64,000 nucleotides of DNA from Saccharopolyspora elongata. Its GTDB lineage: Bacteria; Actinomycetota; Actinomycetes; Mycobacteriales; Pseudonocardiaceae. A program made the translations under genes and the position numbers. Position 1 is the stretch's first letter; the number at the start of each line of letters is the position of its first letter. Below the pieces are notes generated by a model. The model was not told the DNA's origin. It did not search any database and worked only from the letters and a program-made list of their open reading frames with translations. Below, one piece after another: positions 51,220 through 60,440 of the stretch. The stretch covers positions 1-64,000 of the forward strand of contig NZ_SMKW01000002.1 in the NCBI RefSeq assembly GCF_004348985.1, read 5' to 3'.

Positions 51220-52446
51220 TCAGGCCGCGACCAGCTCGCGTTCCGTCCGCATGGCCGGGATTCCTGCCGTTTCTGCCGGAGTGACCGCCGCGCGCTCGCT
51301 GTTGCGCTCCAGGGTTCCGGAGAGCGCGGCGAGCGCGAGGCCGATCACCGAAAGCGCCGAACCGACCAGGTTCGGCGACAGCAGGCCGAGGCCGTGGGCG
51401 ATCGCCAGGCCACCGGCGTAGGCGCCGATGGAGTTCGCGACGTTGAAGGCGGACTGCAGCGCCGCCGACACGAGCGCCGGAGCCCCGCCGGCCTTGTCCA
51501 TCACCACGGCCTGCATGATCGGCGCGACCATGAAGCCGAGGGCGCCGATCACGAAGACCGTCACCGCGGCGGCCAGCTTGTCGCCGGAGGTGATGGTGAA
51601 CGCGCCGAGCACCACGGCCAGCCCGATCAGCACGGCGTACAGGCCGGGCATCAGAGCCTTGTCGGCGATCCGGCCGCCCAGGAAGTTGCCCAGCGTCATG
51701 CCGAGCCCGGCCAGCACCAGCAGGCCCGTCACGCCGGTCGGGGAGTACCCGGAGACGTCGGTGAGGATCGGGGTCAGGTAGCTCAGGCAGGCGAACGTGC
51801 CGCCGAGGCCGAAGGTCACGATCGCCAGCGCCAGCCACACCTGCGGCAGGCGGAACGCGGCGAGCTGCCCGCGCACCGAGGCCTCCGAGGGTGCGGGGCG
51901 GCCCTGGGCGGGCACCAGCCGGAGGATGGCGGCGACGGCGAGGAGACCGATGGCGGCGACCACGGCGAACGTGGCGCGCCAGCCGAACTGCTGGCCCAGC
52001 AGCGTGCCGAGCGGCACACCGACGACGTTGGCCAGCGTGAGGCCCATGAACATCATCGAGATGGCCTTGGCGCGGTTGCCCGGCCCGACGAGGCTGGTGG
52101 CCACGACGGCGCCGGCGCCGAAGAACGCGCCGTGCGGCAGGCCCGCCAGGAACCGGAACGCCGTGCCGATCTCCGCGCTCGGGGACAGCGTGAAGAGCAG
52201 GTTGCCGACCGTGAAGAGGCCCATAGTGCCGACGAGCATGGCTTTGCGGGGCAGTCGCGCGCCCAGGATCGTCAGGGCCGGGGCACCGATCACCACGCCG
52301 AGCGCGTAACCCGTGATCAGGTTGCCTGCGGTCGGGATCGACACGCCGAGGTCGGCGGCCGCCTGGGGCAGCACGCCCATCATGACGAACTCGGTCGTGC
52401 CGATGCCGAAGGCGCCGATGGCCAGTGCGAGCAGCGCGAAGGGCAC
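51220..52446 (-). CDS. MFS transporter, AraJ/DHA1 type
   Basis: A 408-residue exporter with 12 hydrophobic segments. IGTTEFVMMGVLPQAAADLGVSIPTAG in segment 1 and GYALGVVIGAPALTILGARLPRK in segments 2-3 are the signature of the AraJ/YdhP (DHA1) group of sugar or drug efflux proteins. AGGAGAACT precedes GTG 52446. A perfect 16-bp palindrome 70 bases upstream (52516-52531) should bind a TetR-type repressor. None is adjacent except the IclR gene on the other side. Confidence 0.9.
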   Translation of the reverse strand: MPFALLALAIGAFGIGTTEFVMMGVLPQAAADLGVSIPTAGNLITGYALGVVIGAPALTILGARLPRKAMLVGTMGLFTVGNLLFTLSPSAEIGTAFRFLAGLPHGAFFGAGAVVATSLVGPGNRAKAISMMFMGLTLANVVGVPLGTLLGQQFGWRATFAVVAAIGLLAVAAILRLVPAQGRPAPSEASVRGQLAAFRLPQVWLALAIVTFGLGGTFACLSYLTPILTDVSGYSPTGVTGLLVLAGLGMTLGNFLGGRIADKALMPGLYAVLIGLAVVLGAFTITSGDKLAAAVTVFVIGALGFMVAPIMQAVVMDKAGGAPALVSAALQSAFNVANSIGAYAGGLAIAHGLGLLSPNLVGSALSVIGLALAALSGTLERNSERAAVTPAETAGIPAMRTERELVAA

Positions 52447-52789
52447 AGTTCTCCTATCGGGGAAGCGGGGATCGGGGGAGCGCGGCGGGTCGTGATGGCC
52501 GCTGACGGGACGCTATCTGTATCGATACAGAAGGAATACGCGAAGAAGTCCGGCCCAAATGCTGGCCACGTCACCGTCGGTTGTTCGGTGTCCAGTTTCG
52601 GGGTCCGGCGCCGGTCCTGTCCACCTCGCGGGCCGTGAAACGAGACACGGTGCGTAGTGGACGAATCGGCATTGTCACTCAATAGAGTGAGGGCGGTGCT
52701 AGGTCGCATCGACAGGTGTCCTTAGTGGACCCGGGGGCTCGCGGCGCAGAATCGGGCGGGACATCCAGCCGGGAGGAGCGGGAGGCGGC
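52447..52789. other. Divergent promoter region with two dyads
   Basis: No gene is visible in these 343 bases. They contain the 16-bp palindrome at 52516-52531 near the MFS start and a second inverted repeat, TCACTC-AATA-GAGTGA, at 52675-52690, about 100 bases before the IclR start. The rest has no evident structure. Confidence 0.6.
52516..52531 (-). promoter_or_regulatory. Perfect 16-bp TetR-like operator before the MFS exporter
   Basis: TCTGTATCGATACAGA is fully palindromic. TGTATCGATACA-type cores are common operators of TetR repressors. It lies 70 bases upstream of the exporter start. No partner repressor is adjacent in the window. Confidence 0.75.
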
Positions 52790-53611
52790 GTGCCGGAGGA
52801 ACGTGGTGGGCACTTCGTCCGCTCGGTCGAGCGGACCCTGTCGGTGCTGCGGGCGTTCTCGCCCGGGCGGGCCGAGCTGACGCTGACCGAGGTGGCGCAG
52901 GCCAGCGGCCTGGACCGGGCCGGGGCCCGGCGGATCCTGCTGACGCTGGTCGACCTCGGCTACGTCCGCCACGACGAGCGGCACTTCGCGCTGACGCCGC
53001 AGGTCCTGGAGTTCGGCTATGCCTACCTGTCCAGCCGGTCGCTGCCGCAGATCGCCGAGCCGCACCTGCGCCGGCTCACCCGGGAACTGCGGGAGATGAC
53101 CGCGGTGGCCGTGCTCGAAGGCGATGAGATCTGCTACATCGCGCAGGTGCCGAGCCCGAAGCTGCTGTCCGTGGCGATCCCGGTCGGCACCCGCTTCCCC
53201 GCGCACGCCACGTCGATGGGCAAGGTGCTGCTGGCCGGGATGCCGCCGGAGCGGTTGGAGGCGCGGCTGCGCTCGACGGACCTGACGGCGCTCACGCCGC
53301 GCACCATCACCACCCGCGAAGGCCTGCTCGCGGATCTCGGCAAGGTCCGCAGGCAGGGCTTCGTGATCTCCGACAGCGAACTGGAGGAGGGCCTGCGCGG
53401 TGTCGCCGCGCCGATCCGCGACGCCGACGGGAAGGTGTTCGCGGCGGTCAACGTCTCGCTGGACGCGCACAGCGCGTCGGAGGACAGCGTGCGGCGCGAG
53501 ATCGTGCCGCTGCTGGTGGCGACGGCGGCCCGGATCGAAGCGGACCTGCGGCTGAAGCCGCCGGCGAGCCGCCCCGGGGCGCCCGGCCGCGTACCGCCAC
53601 CAGGCATGTGA
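52790..53611 (+). CDS. IclR-family regulator (PcaR/PobR subgroup)
   Basis: A 273-residue regulator. FVRSVERTLSVLRAFSPGRAELTLTEVAQASGLDRAGARRILLTLVDLGYV is the IclR winged helix of the PcaR/PcaU group. The C-terminal effector domain has AHATSMGKVLLAGMPPE and FVISDSELEEGLRGVAAPIRDADGKVFAAVNVS. This subgroup activates aromatic (protocatechuate, hydroxybenzoate) catabolism. GTG 52790 follows GGAGG. The CoA-transferase gene 320 bases downstream is compatible with a beta-ketoadipate-type target. Confidence 0.92.
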   Translation: MPEERGGHFVRSVERTLSVLRAFSPGRAELTLTEVAQASGLDRAGARRILLTLVDLGYVRHDERHFALTPQVLEFGYAYLSSRSLPQIAEPHLRRLTRELREMTAVAVLEGDEICYIAQVPSPKLLSVAIPVGTRFPAHATSMGKVLLAGMPPERLEARLRSTDLTALTPRTITTREGLLADLGKVRRQGFVISDSELEEGLRGVAAPIRDADGKVFAAVNVSLDAHSASEDSVRREIVPLLVATAARIEADLRLKPPASRPGAPGRVPPPGM

Positions 53612-53931
53612 TGCGGCGCCGGGCGGTGCTGGCGATTTCGCGCGAAATCAGCGCGGCCTCGGTTGTTCGCTGGACGACCGCTCGTGTCGCCGTGCGAACG
53701 AGCCGCCGACGACTTCCCGCGCACCGGCGTCGCGCCGATTTGCCTTGTCCACCAGCGAAAACACCGGGATTCGGCGCTGCTCTGCGGAGTCCTCGCGGCC
53801 ATGGTGCCCTGCGTCACAGCTATTTTCCGCTGCGCTCCGTGCTTAGGATCCCCGTCACATCAGGCCATCCCGGCGGCGTTCGGCGAATCGCGGGTGGCGC
53901 CTTCGACCTCGACGGAGCGGGAGGGGCGGAC
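53612..53931. other. Intergenic region with a TTTCGCGCGAAA-type palindrome
   Basis: This 320-base gap contains GATTTCGCGCGAAATC at 53634-53649, a perfect 16-bp palindrome with the same core as the pair at 22336-22392. No gene is supported. CTATTTTCCGC and GCTTAGGATCC near 53818-53850 are the most promoter-like stretches before the CoA-transferase gene. Confidence 0.6.
53634..53649. repeat. TTTCGCGCGAAA palindrome
   Basis: GATTTCGCGCGAAATC shares the 12-bp core with the two palindromes near 22.35 kb and also lies just downstream of a regulator gene. It may be a dispersed repeat or a protein site. Confidence 0.65.
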
Positions 53932-55446
53932 ATGACCCGCAGGGTTCGGAACCGGCAGCTGGCGGCGAAGATCGTCGACGCCGAGGAGGCCGCCGGGCTG
54001 ATCGGGACCGGCGACAACGTGGGCATGAGCGGCTTCACCGGCGCCGGGTATCCGAAGGAGGTGCCGGGCGCGCTGGCCAAGCGGGTCGCCGCGGCCCGCG
54101 CGGAGGGGGAGCCGATGAAGGTCGGCCTGTGGACCGGCGCGTCCACCGCCCCGGAGCTCGACGGCGCGCTCGCCGAGGTGGAGGGCATCGACCTGCGACT
54201 GCCGTACCAGTCCGACCCGGTCACCCGCGAGAAGATCAACTCGGGCCGGATGGACTACACCGACATCCACCTCTCGCACGTCGCGCAGCGCGTGTGGCAG
54301 GGCGTCTTCGGCGAACTGGACGTCGCCGTCGTGGAGGTCAGCGGCATCACCGAGGACGGCCGCCTGATCCCGTCGTCGTCGGTGGGCAACAACAAGACCT
54401 GGCTGGAGCGGGCCGACCGGGTCATCCTCGAGGTCAACTCGTGGCAGAGCGAGCACCTGGAAGGGATGCACGACATCTACTACGGGACGGCGCTGCCGCC
54501 GCGGCGCAAGCCCGTCCCGATCACGCATCCCGCCGACCGGATCGGCGTGCCGTACCTGGAATGCCCGGCGGACAAGGTGATCGCGGTGGTCGAGACCGAA
54601 TCGCCCGACCGCAACACGGTTTTCACGCCACCGGACGAGACGTCCGGGCGGATCGCCGGGCACGTGCTGGACTTCCTGGACCTGGAGGTGCGGTCCGGCC
54701 GACTGCCGCGGGACCTGCTCCCGCTGCAGTCCGGGGTGGGCAACGTGGCGAACGCCGTCCTCGCCGGGCTGCAGGCGGGCCCGTTCGACGGGCTGACCGC
54801 CTACACCGAGGTGATCCAGGACGGGATGCTGCACCTGATCGAGTCGGGCAAGCTCCGGATGGCGTCCGCGACCGCTTTCTCGCTGAGCCCGGCGGCGGTG
54901 GACCGCTTCAACCGCGATGCCGCCGCCTACCGCGACAAGATCGTGCTGCGGCCGCAGGAGATCAGCAACCACCCGGAGGTCGTGCGCCGGCTCGGCTGCC
55001 TGGCGATGAACGGCATCGTGGAGGCCGACATCTACGGCAACATCAACTCGACGCACCTGATGGGCAGCCGGATCCAGAACGGCATCGGCGGCTCGGGGGA
55101 CTTCGCGCGCAACGCCTACGTGTCGATCTTCGTGACGCCGTCGGTGGCCAAGGGCGGCGCCGTTTCCTCGATCGTGCCGATGGTCTCGCACGTGGACCAC
55201 ACCGAGCACGACGTCGACGTGATCGTGACCGAGCAGGGCCTGGCGGATCTGCGCGGCCTCTCGCCCCGCAGGCGCGCGGAGCTGATCATCGAGCGGTGCG
55301 CGCATCCCGATTTCCGCCCGGCGCTGCGGGATTACTTCGATCGCGCCTCGGAATCGTCGTTCGGCCGCCACACCCCGCACCTCCTCGGGGAGGCCCTGTC
55401 CTGGCACCAGCGCTACCTCGACGAAGGAACCATGCGCCCGGCCTAG
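53932..55446 (+). CDS. Acetyl-CoA hydrolase/succinyl-CoA:acetate CoA-transferase family protein
   Basis: A 504-residue CoA-transferase family 1 protein. The N-terminal half starts with LIGTGDNVGMSGFTGAGYPKEVP. ILEVNSWQ lies in the middle; LQSGVGNVANAVLAGL and ISNHPEVVRRLGCLAMNGIVEADIYGNINSTH follow the Cat1/ScpC family. It moves CoA between short acids or hydrolyses acetyl-CoA in the cytoplasm. GGGAGGGG precedes the ATG. It stands alone downstream of the IclR gene on the same strand. Confidence 0.9.
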   Translation: MTRRVRNRQLAAKIVDAEEAAGLIGTGDNVGMSGFTGAGYPKEVPGALAKRVAAARAEGEPMKVGLWTGASTAPELDGALAEVEGIDLRLPYQSDPVTREKINSGRMDYTDIHLSHVAQRVWQGVFGELDVAVVEVSGITEDGRLIPSSSVGNNKTWLERADRVILEVNSWQSEHLEGMHDIYYGTALPPRRKPVPITHPADRIGVPYLECPADKVIAVVETESPDRNTVFTPPDETSGRIAGHVLDFLDLEVRSGRLPRDLLPLQSGVGNVANAVLAGLQAGPFDGLTAYTEVIQDGMLHLIESGKLRMASATAFSLSPAAVDRFNRDAAAYRDKIVLRPQEISNHPEVVRRLGCLAMNGIVEADIYGNINSTHLMGSRIQNGIGGSGDFARNAYVSIFVTPSVAKGGAVSSIVPMVSHVDHTEHDVDVIVTEQGLADLRGLSPRRRAELIIERCAHPDFRPALRDYFDRASESSFGRHTPHLLGEALSWHQRYLDEGTMRPA

Positions 55447-55534
55447 CGGCCGGCGGCGGAACCGAACCGCCTCCCGCGCCGTCGAAGCTGCCGGAAGTTG
55501 ATCAATCCGGGCGCGACGGCGAAGGTGCTGCATC

Positions 55535-56881
55535 TTGATTACCCACGAGGACATGGTCGAAGCATTCGGTGACGAAGGCCTGCTGCTGATGGACGAGGAG
55601 CAGGCCCGCGGGCGGGGATTCTCCGACGCCGACGCGGAAGTCCTCTGCCAGGTGGGCTTGCCGGTCCGCGCGGACCAGGTGTTCACCACCTTCCTCCCGG
55701 ACGAGCCGCGAACCGGCTCCCCGGTGGTGTTCAAGACCGGCAACGGAGATGTCGAGGTGTTCATCCTCGGCGGGACCGCGGGCGACGCGGGCATGCGCTA
55801 CTTCCTCGACATCGGTAGTGGCGTCGTCGGGTTGCTCTCGCTCGACGGCCAGGCGCAGGCGGAGAAGGTCAACAGCTCCCTGGCTAACTTCGTCGAGTTC
55901 CTCCACCGGATCCGGTTGCGCCAGCAGGCGTTGAACGGCGACCCGGACGCCGGTCAGGACTACACCGAGAAGCTGTGGCAGTCGTTGAAGGAACTGGACC
56001 CGGACGCGTTCGACAGCACCGAGGCGTGGTGGTCGATGGTGCTGGAGCACCTGATGGACCGGGGCGCGATCGACGAAGCGCGCGCGTTCCTCCAGCAGCG
56101 GCGCGCGGAGGTCGCCGAAGCGGTGTCCGGGGACGAGCCTGCCGCGGGCAGTGGCTCGCACCGCGACCGGTTCGACCGGGCGCTTCGCCGGCTGGAGGCA
56201 CAGGGCTGGGATGTCGTCGACGCCGAGGACTTCGCCGCCTACACCGACGGCGAAGGCCTGCTGAGCCCGTCGGCCGAGCTGGAAGACCACTTCGGCGCGG
56301 ACGGCTCGCTCGCGAAGGACGTCGCCATCGCCTGGCGAGGCGGGCTGACCTCGAGGATCCAGTCGGAGTTCGCCCGCGAGGGCCTCGTCGTCTCCGTTCC
56401 CGAACAAGACGAAGACGAGGACGAAGACCTCCTGGACCTGGACGCCGACGAACTGCGCAAGCGATCCGATGCCGCCATGAAGGCGCTCTTCGATTCGGTC
56501 CACGGCCTGAACGAGCCGAAGGACGGGGTCGTGACCTGCCTGGCCACCGACCGGCCGTCCGACCTCTGCCGGATCGCGCGGGCCTTCGGTCGCCTCGCCG
56601 AGCACGGCTACATCGCCGAGCCCGACCTCTGGCCGACGCCGTCCGGAGGCTGGCGGCAGGTCCAGGAGCGGACCCGGCCGGGGCAAGAGCCGAAGGCGGT
56701 CTTCTGGGTCACCCAGCGGCACACCGAATGCTTCGACGCCCGCGGCAACCTCACCGACGAGCTCCCGCTGCAGTGGGCCGGCGACCGGGAGCTCATCGCG
56801 GAGGCGCTGGCCGAAACCGGGCTCGCGGTAGCGGTTCCCGAAGACGACGGGAGCACCTTCATCCTCGCCCCGGCATCCTGA
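55535..56881 (+). CDS. SUKH-like immunity domain protein with unknown C-terminal domain
   Basis: A 448-residue acidic protein. Residues 1-135 fit the SUKH-4 immunity pattern: a hydrophobic-plus-VGLP block (VLCQVGLP), a strand-rich middle (VEVFILGG, YFLDIGSGVVGLLSLDG) and VNSSLANFVEFLHRI. An Asp/Glu-rich linker (EQDEDEDEDLLDLDADE, about 288-304) leads to a second domain of about 320-445 that I cannot name. SUKH proteins neutralise polymorphic toxins; no toxin gene is adjacent. TTG 55535 follows AAGGTG. It borders the island at 57 kb. Confidence 0.6.
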   Translation: MITHEDMVEAFGDEGLLLMDEEQARGRGFSDADAEVLCQVGLPVRADQVFTTFLPDEPRTGSPVVFKTGNGDVEVFILGGTAGDAGMRYFLDIGSGVVGLLSLDGQAQAEKVNSSLANFVEFLHRIRLRQQALNGDPDAGQDYTEKLWQSLKELDPDAFDSTEAWWSMVLEHLMDRGAIDEARAFLQQRRAEVAEAVSGDEPAAGSGSHRDRFDRALRRLEAQGWDVVDAEDFAAYTDGEGLLSPSAELEDHFGADGSLAKDVAIAWRGGLTSRIQSEFAREGLVVSVPEQDEDEDEDLLDLDADELRKRSDAAMKALFDSVHGLNEPKDGVVTCLATDRPSDLCRIARAFGRLAEHGYIAEPDLWPTPSGGWRQVQERTRPGQEPKAVFWVTQRHTECFDARGNLTDELPLQWAGDRELIAEALAETGLAVAVPEDDGSTFILAPAS

Positions 56882-57002
56882 CCGACCAGGCGATGTGCAG
56901 CGGGGTGGCGATCACCGAGCGCAGCGATGACTTAGGACCGCGTCGAGGGGCTCAAGGCCTTCGCGGGGAAGCGCAAACCGGTCTGGAAAGGCCGCTGAAC
57001 AC

Positions 57003-57168
57003 CCCTTATCCGAAGTCCCGGCGGCGGAGGGCCAGCAGTCCGCCGCCGAGCAGGGCGGCGGACTGCGTGATCATCACCAGCGCCGGGCCCGGGTCGAACG
57101 GGTTTCCGGCGATGGTGTTCGGGATGTAGTGGAACGGCTCGAACGGCGTCCCGCCCCACACCCCGTAC
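57003..57168. repeat. 166-bp direct repeat, copy A: displaced 3' end of ABC permease
   Basis: This segment matches 60441-60606 over its whole length with only about seven substitutions and no gap. On the minus strand it encodes the last about 54 residues and stop of an ABC permease ([17 protein letters not shown]...), four residues different from the intact copy. Nothing upstream in frame belongs to a permease, so it is an isolated tail. Its abrupt end at 57168 marks one border of the island. Confidence 0.9.
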
Positions 57169-57276
57169 GAAATTGTGGAGTTCCGTCATTCTCGGCCTAT
57201 CCCGGTTGCCTGTTGCTTATTGTGGGCGTTGGCCTTGCACGATGTCGAATCCGCAGGGACACGGCTGGAGGCATTG

Positions 57277-59484
57277 TTGGAAATCTCCGCATTGCGCAAC
57301 CCCTTCGACTACGCCAATCCAGTGCGCAGCGGCGACCTCTTCGCGGGTCGGCACGTGGAGCTATCGCGGATCAGCTACGTCCTGGACCAGGCTGGACCCG
57401 ATCATCCGGCCGGGTACATCGCCCTGCACGGCCAACGTGCGGCAGGCAAGACGAGCCTGCTCAACATGACGCAGACTCTTGCCCGCCAACGCGGATATGT
57501 CACGGCACGGTTGGACCTGGTCCCCGCGGACGCGGATCCCGTCGCGTTCTTCGCCAAGGCGTACGAGGCAATCATCGGCGCGGTCGGTGAAGCCGTAGGT
57601 CTGACTGCGTCGGATGGCCGGAAGATCACGTCCAGACTCGTGCGCCGGGTCATGCACGGTGGGACGCAGGACGACTTTCCCCTGGAATTTCCGGAGAACG
57701 TCGCGCAAGCCTGGGCCGGTGGTCGCCTGTCGGAGATGGCGCTACGTGCAGATCTCGAGTACTTGGCCGAGCAAGCGGGGCAGCCGATCGTGCTCCTCGT
57801 GGACGAGGCGCAGCTGGTGGCTGACCGCAAGGACGTGTTGTCCATGCTGCGAACGCTGGGAACGCAGTTGTGCGGCTACGTCTTCGTCCTGGCCGGTACC
57901 ACGGATCTACTGGTGCGGATCAGCGAAGTCTTCGATGCGCTGCTGCGGCAGTTCGAACCGATCAAGGTCGAGCAGTTCAATGAAGTTGCCGACGTGCACA
58001 ACTGCGTGATGCGCCCGCTGCGCTCATTGGGACTGGATTCGCACGATTGCTTCGAGGACTTCCACGGCGTCGTCCAGGACTTGATGTCGCTCACCGACGG
58101 GAACCCCTACGAGATCCAGTTCTTCTGCCACGTGATGTTCCACCGATGGCAGTCCGGAGAGACATCGAAGATGGTGCTGTCCCCGGGAACTCTCGACAGC
58201 GTCCGCGAGGTCATGGAGGTCGGCGGGCAGGTGCAGGACCGGCCCTTGATCTCGGCCGTGCGGAAGATGTCCGTCGACGAGCTCGTGGCGCTCAACCTGC
58301 TGTGTTCGTCCCTTGAAAGCAGCACCGTTGATGAGCTCTGGTTCTCCCACTGCATCACGGGTGCACCGTCGATCAGTCGGGAGGCGTTCGATGGCTTCCG
58401 GGACGGCTTCGTCGCGAAGCGGATCGTCGAGATCGACGACGGAGCCGTCCGACTGCCAGGCGATCTGTTCGACCACATCTACGTCCGGCTCTGGACGCTC
58501 AACAAGATCGGCCAGCCGCGACATCCGCAACTCGTCAGCCGGTACAGGTTCCGGGCGCTGCTGACCCGTCGACTGGAATACGCGCTCGAGGACGTGGTCA
58601 CCGGCCGGCCGGTTCGGTTGCTTTCGACGTGCTGCTACGGGATGACCCAAGGCAACCTGGAGTCCTGCCTGGAACTCCTGGACTCGTTGCCGGATAGCCC
58701 GGCGACGAGTGCCAGGATTCAGTATCTGCACGAAGCGATCGTGCGGTGCAGGTTCCCGGCGGCACTGGACGTCACCGTGGTGCAATGCACCTACGCCGGA
58801 ACGACCGCCGTTCGCTGGCTGTATGCGCGGGATGTCGACGACATCGAACTGACTGAACTCCCGGCGTTCCGCGCAGCTCGTGAGCGAGCGAGCGCACTGG
58901 GCGGGGAGTTGCGTGCCGAACGTATGCGGTTGCCGCTGAAGCCATGGCCCGACGTGCGGGATTGGCTCGTGGAGCATGCAGGGCCGGCCGAAAGGAGCGC
59001 GATGGCCGGGTGCCATATCACCGAGTCCTTCGATGCTTACGCCGATGGCGACGTCTCGGGAACGGTCGAGCACCTCAGCACCGCGTTCAGGTTCGAGCCG
59101 TCGTGGATGGCCGCCAACAACCTCGCCTATCTCGCGCTCGTGCGAGGCGAGCCGATGAGTGCATTGGACTGGGCGGAAAAGGCCATTCCGCTGACGGATG
59201 AGCCAAAAGCCCGGGCCCTCAGCCGCTACAACGCCGCTATGGCTTTGGTGAAGCTCGGGGAGCTCGCGAAGGCGCGGCAGGGCTTGGACGAGGCGGCAGG
59301 CGACCTGGCTCCGCTGCCGGTTCCCGATTACATCTGCCGGTTTCTGCTGGTCCCACAGTGGGCGGATGGTGGCATCGGGTTCGAGGAGAAGCCTCGTGTC
59401 AATCTTCCCAGAGCGATCGACACGGCATTGGACATGGTCGGATTGACCGAGAGGCACGCGGGCCTGCGGCAATCAACGGAGTAG
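57277..59484 (+). CDS. P-loop ATPase (ORC/STAND-like) with TPR-like C-terminus
   Basis: A 735-residue protein. The opening LRNPFDYANPVRSGDLFAGRHVELSRI is an ORC/Cdc6-like entry. Walker A GQRAAGKT is at 52-59, Walker B IVLLVDEAQ at 171-179 and a sensor-1-like VFVLAGTTDLL follows. A helical region runs to about 590, then repeats of TPR type (MAANNLAYLALVRGEPMSALDWAEKA, then ALSRYNAAMALVKLGELAKARQGLDEA). TTG 57277 has GGAGG 5 bases upstream and gives the family-like N-terminus; GTG 57175, directly after the repeat, lacks a ribosome site. Lower G+C than neighbours suggests transfer. Its last 12 bases overlap the convergent pentapeptide gene. Confidence 0.8.
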   Translation: MEISALRNPFDYANPVRSGDLFAGRHVELSRISYVLDQAGPDHPAGYIALHGQRAAGKTSLLNMTQTLARQRGYVTARLDLVPADADPVAFFAKAYEAIIGAVGEAVGLTASDGRKITSRLVRRVMHGGTQDDFPLEFPENVAQAWAGGRLSEMALRADLEYLAEQAGQPIVLLVDEAQLVADRKDVLSMLRTLGTQLCGYVFVLAGTTDLLVRISEVFDALLRQFEPIKVEQFNEVADVHNCVMRPLRSLGLDSHDCFEDFHGVVQDLMSLTDGNPYEIQFFCHVMFHRWQSGETSKMVLSPGTLDSVREVMEVGGQVQDRPLISAVRKMSVDELVALNLLCSSLESSTVDELWFSHCITGAPSISREAFDGFRDGFVAKRIVEIDDGAVRLPGDLFDHIYVRLWTLNKIGQPRHPQLVSRYRFRALLTRRLEYALEDVVTGRPVRLLSTCCYGMTQGNLESCLELLDSLPDSPATSARIQYLHEAIVRCRFPAALDVTVVQCTYAGTTAVRWLYARDVDDIELTELPAFRAARERASALGGELRAERMRLPLKPWPDVRDWLVEHAGPAERSAMAGCHITESFDAYADGDVSGTVEHLSTAFRFEPSWMAANNLAYLALVRGEPMSALDWAEKAIPLTDEPKARALSRYNAAMALVKLGELAKARQGLDEAAGDLAPLPVPDYICRFLLVPQWADGGIGFEEKPRVNLPRAIDTALDMVGLTERHAGLRQSTE

Positions 59485-60285
59485 GACACCATGCTTTTCC
59501 GGGACGAAGTCAACGGGCCACCGCGTGGCCCGGTCGGTGACCGCACCGGAAAGCTTCGCACCGGCCAACCGCGCGGCTTGGAGATCAGCGCCGGACAGAT
59601 CGGCATTGCGGAGATCCGCATCGCCCAGGTCGGCTGACCGAAGCACCGCCCCGGTCAGATCTGTTCCGCTGAGATCAGCTCCTTTGAGCCGAGCCCGTTC
59701 CAGCCGGGCGCCGGGCAGGTGCGCTCCGGCGATGCAGGTTCCCACCAGGTCGACTTCGCACGGCCAATCCCGCCGCGAAAGCACTGTCAGGGCGGCCGCT
59801 ACGTCCTGATGCGGTGGCTGCTGGCGGGCATGGTCGCGCACGAATGCCGACAGGATTTCGGCCACTCGCGGCTGCTCGGCCGGATCGTCGTCGGCGACCC
59901 GGTCCAGCGAGTAGATTCCGCCCAGCCGCAGAGCCACGGACTCGCGGTTGCTGAGCTGTTCCACCGCCTTGCTGAATGCGTCGGTGACGGCGATCCGGCG
60001 GGCCACCAGTTGCTGGCCGCGCGCGACGAGCATTTGCCGCCACGCGGTAACAGCGCCGATCACGAGCAGCACACCGCCAACGGCCTGGAGAAGGGCCGTG
60101 CGGACGTCGGTTTCCGCCTTCACCCGGTCGTTCCCGTTCAACGCGGTTGCGGCCGGGGAAGACTCGAGCACGTAGCCGGGAAGCGGCCCGAATGCCGCGA
60201 CAACCACGACCATCAGCATCGAGGAGACTACTGCGATGCACGTCCAACCGACAAGCTTGATCACCTTTTCCGTCACGATCTCCAT
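59473..60285 (-). CDS. Membrane-anchored pentapeptide-repeat protein
   Basis: A 270-residue protein. Two hydrophobic segments at about 10-32 and 62-82 are followed by a helical linker with FSKAVEQLSNRESVALRLGGIYSLDRVADD, found in many actinobacterial membrane pentapeptide proteins. At 179-248 come about 13 A(D/N)LXX repeats (GADLSGTDLTGAVLRSADLGD...), which fold as a right-handed beta-helix. ATG 60285 has GAAGG 4 bases upstream; a GTG at 60378 is possible. It is convergent with the ATPase gene, the two overlapping by 12 bases. The helix probably faces the cytoplasm as a binding surface. Confidence 0.82.
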   Translation of the reverse strand: MEIVTEKVIKLVGWTCIAVVSSMLMVVVVAAFGPLPGYVLESSPAATALNGNDRVKAETDVRTALLQAVGGVLLVIGAVTAWRQMLVARGQQLVARRIAVTDAFSKAVEQLSNRESVALRLGGIYSLDRVADDDPAEQPRVAEILSAFVRDHARQQPPHQDVAAALTVLSRRDWPCEVDLVGTCIAGAHLPGARLERARLKGADLSGTDLTGAVLRSADLGDADLRNADLSGADLQAARLAGAKLSGAVTDRATRWPVDFVPEKHGVLLR

Positions 60286-60440
60286 GCTGCCTTCGAAACC
60301 GGTTGGACGGGCGGGGTTGGCGCCGAAACCGGTGGTGGCTTCTCCTGTTCCTTCCCGGCAGGTCGGTGTGAGGTCCACGCATGTTCCGCTTCGGAGCTGA
60401 CTGTGACTTCACGACCGGCTGGCCCCATCCCCGGAATGTG

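Noticed and set aside
57175..57276. N-terminal extension of the ATPase from GTG 57175
   Set aside because: It begins seven bases after the permease repeat, has no ribosome site, and the extra residues do not look like part of the ATPase. It is kept only as an alternative start.
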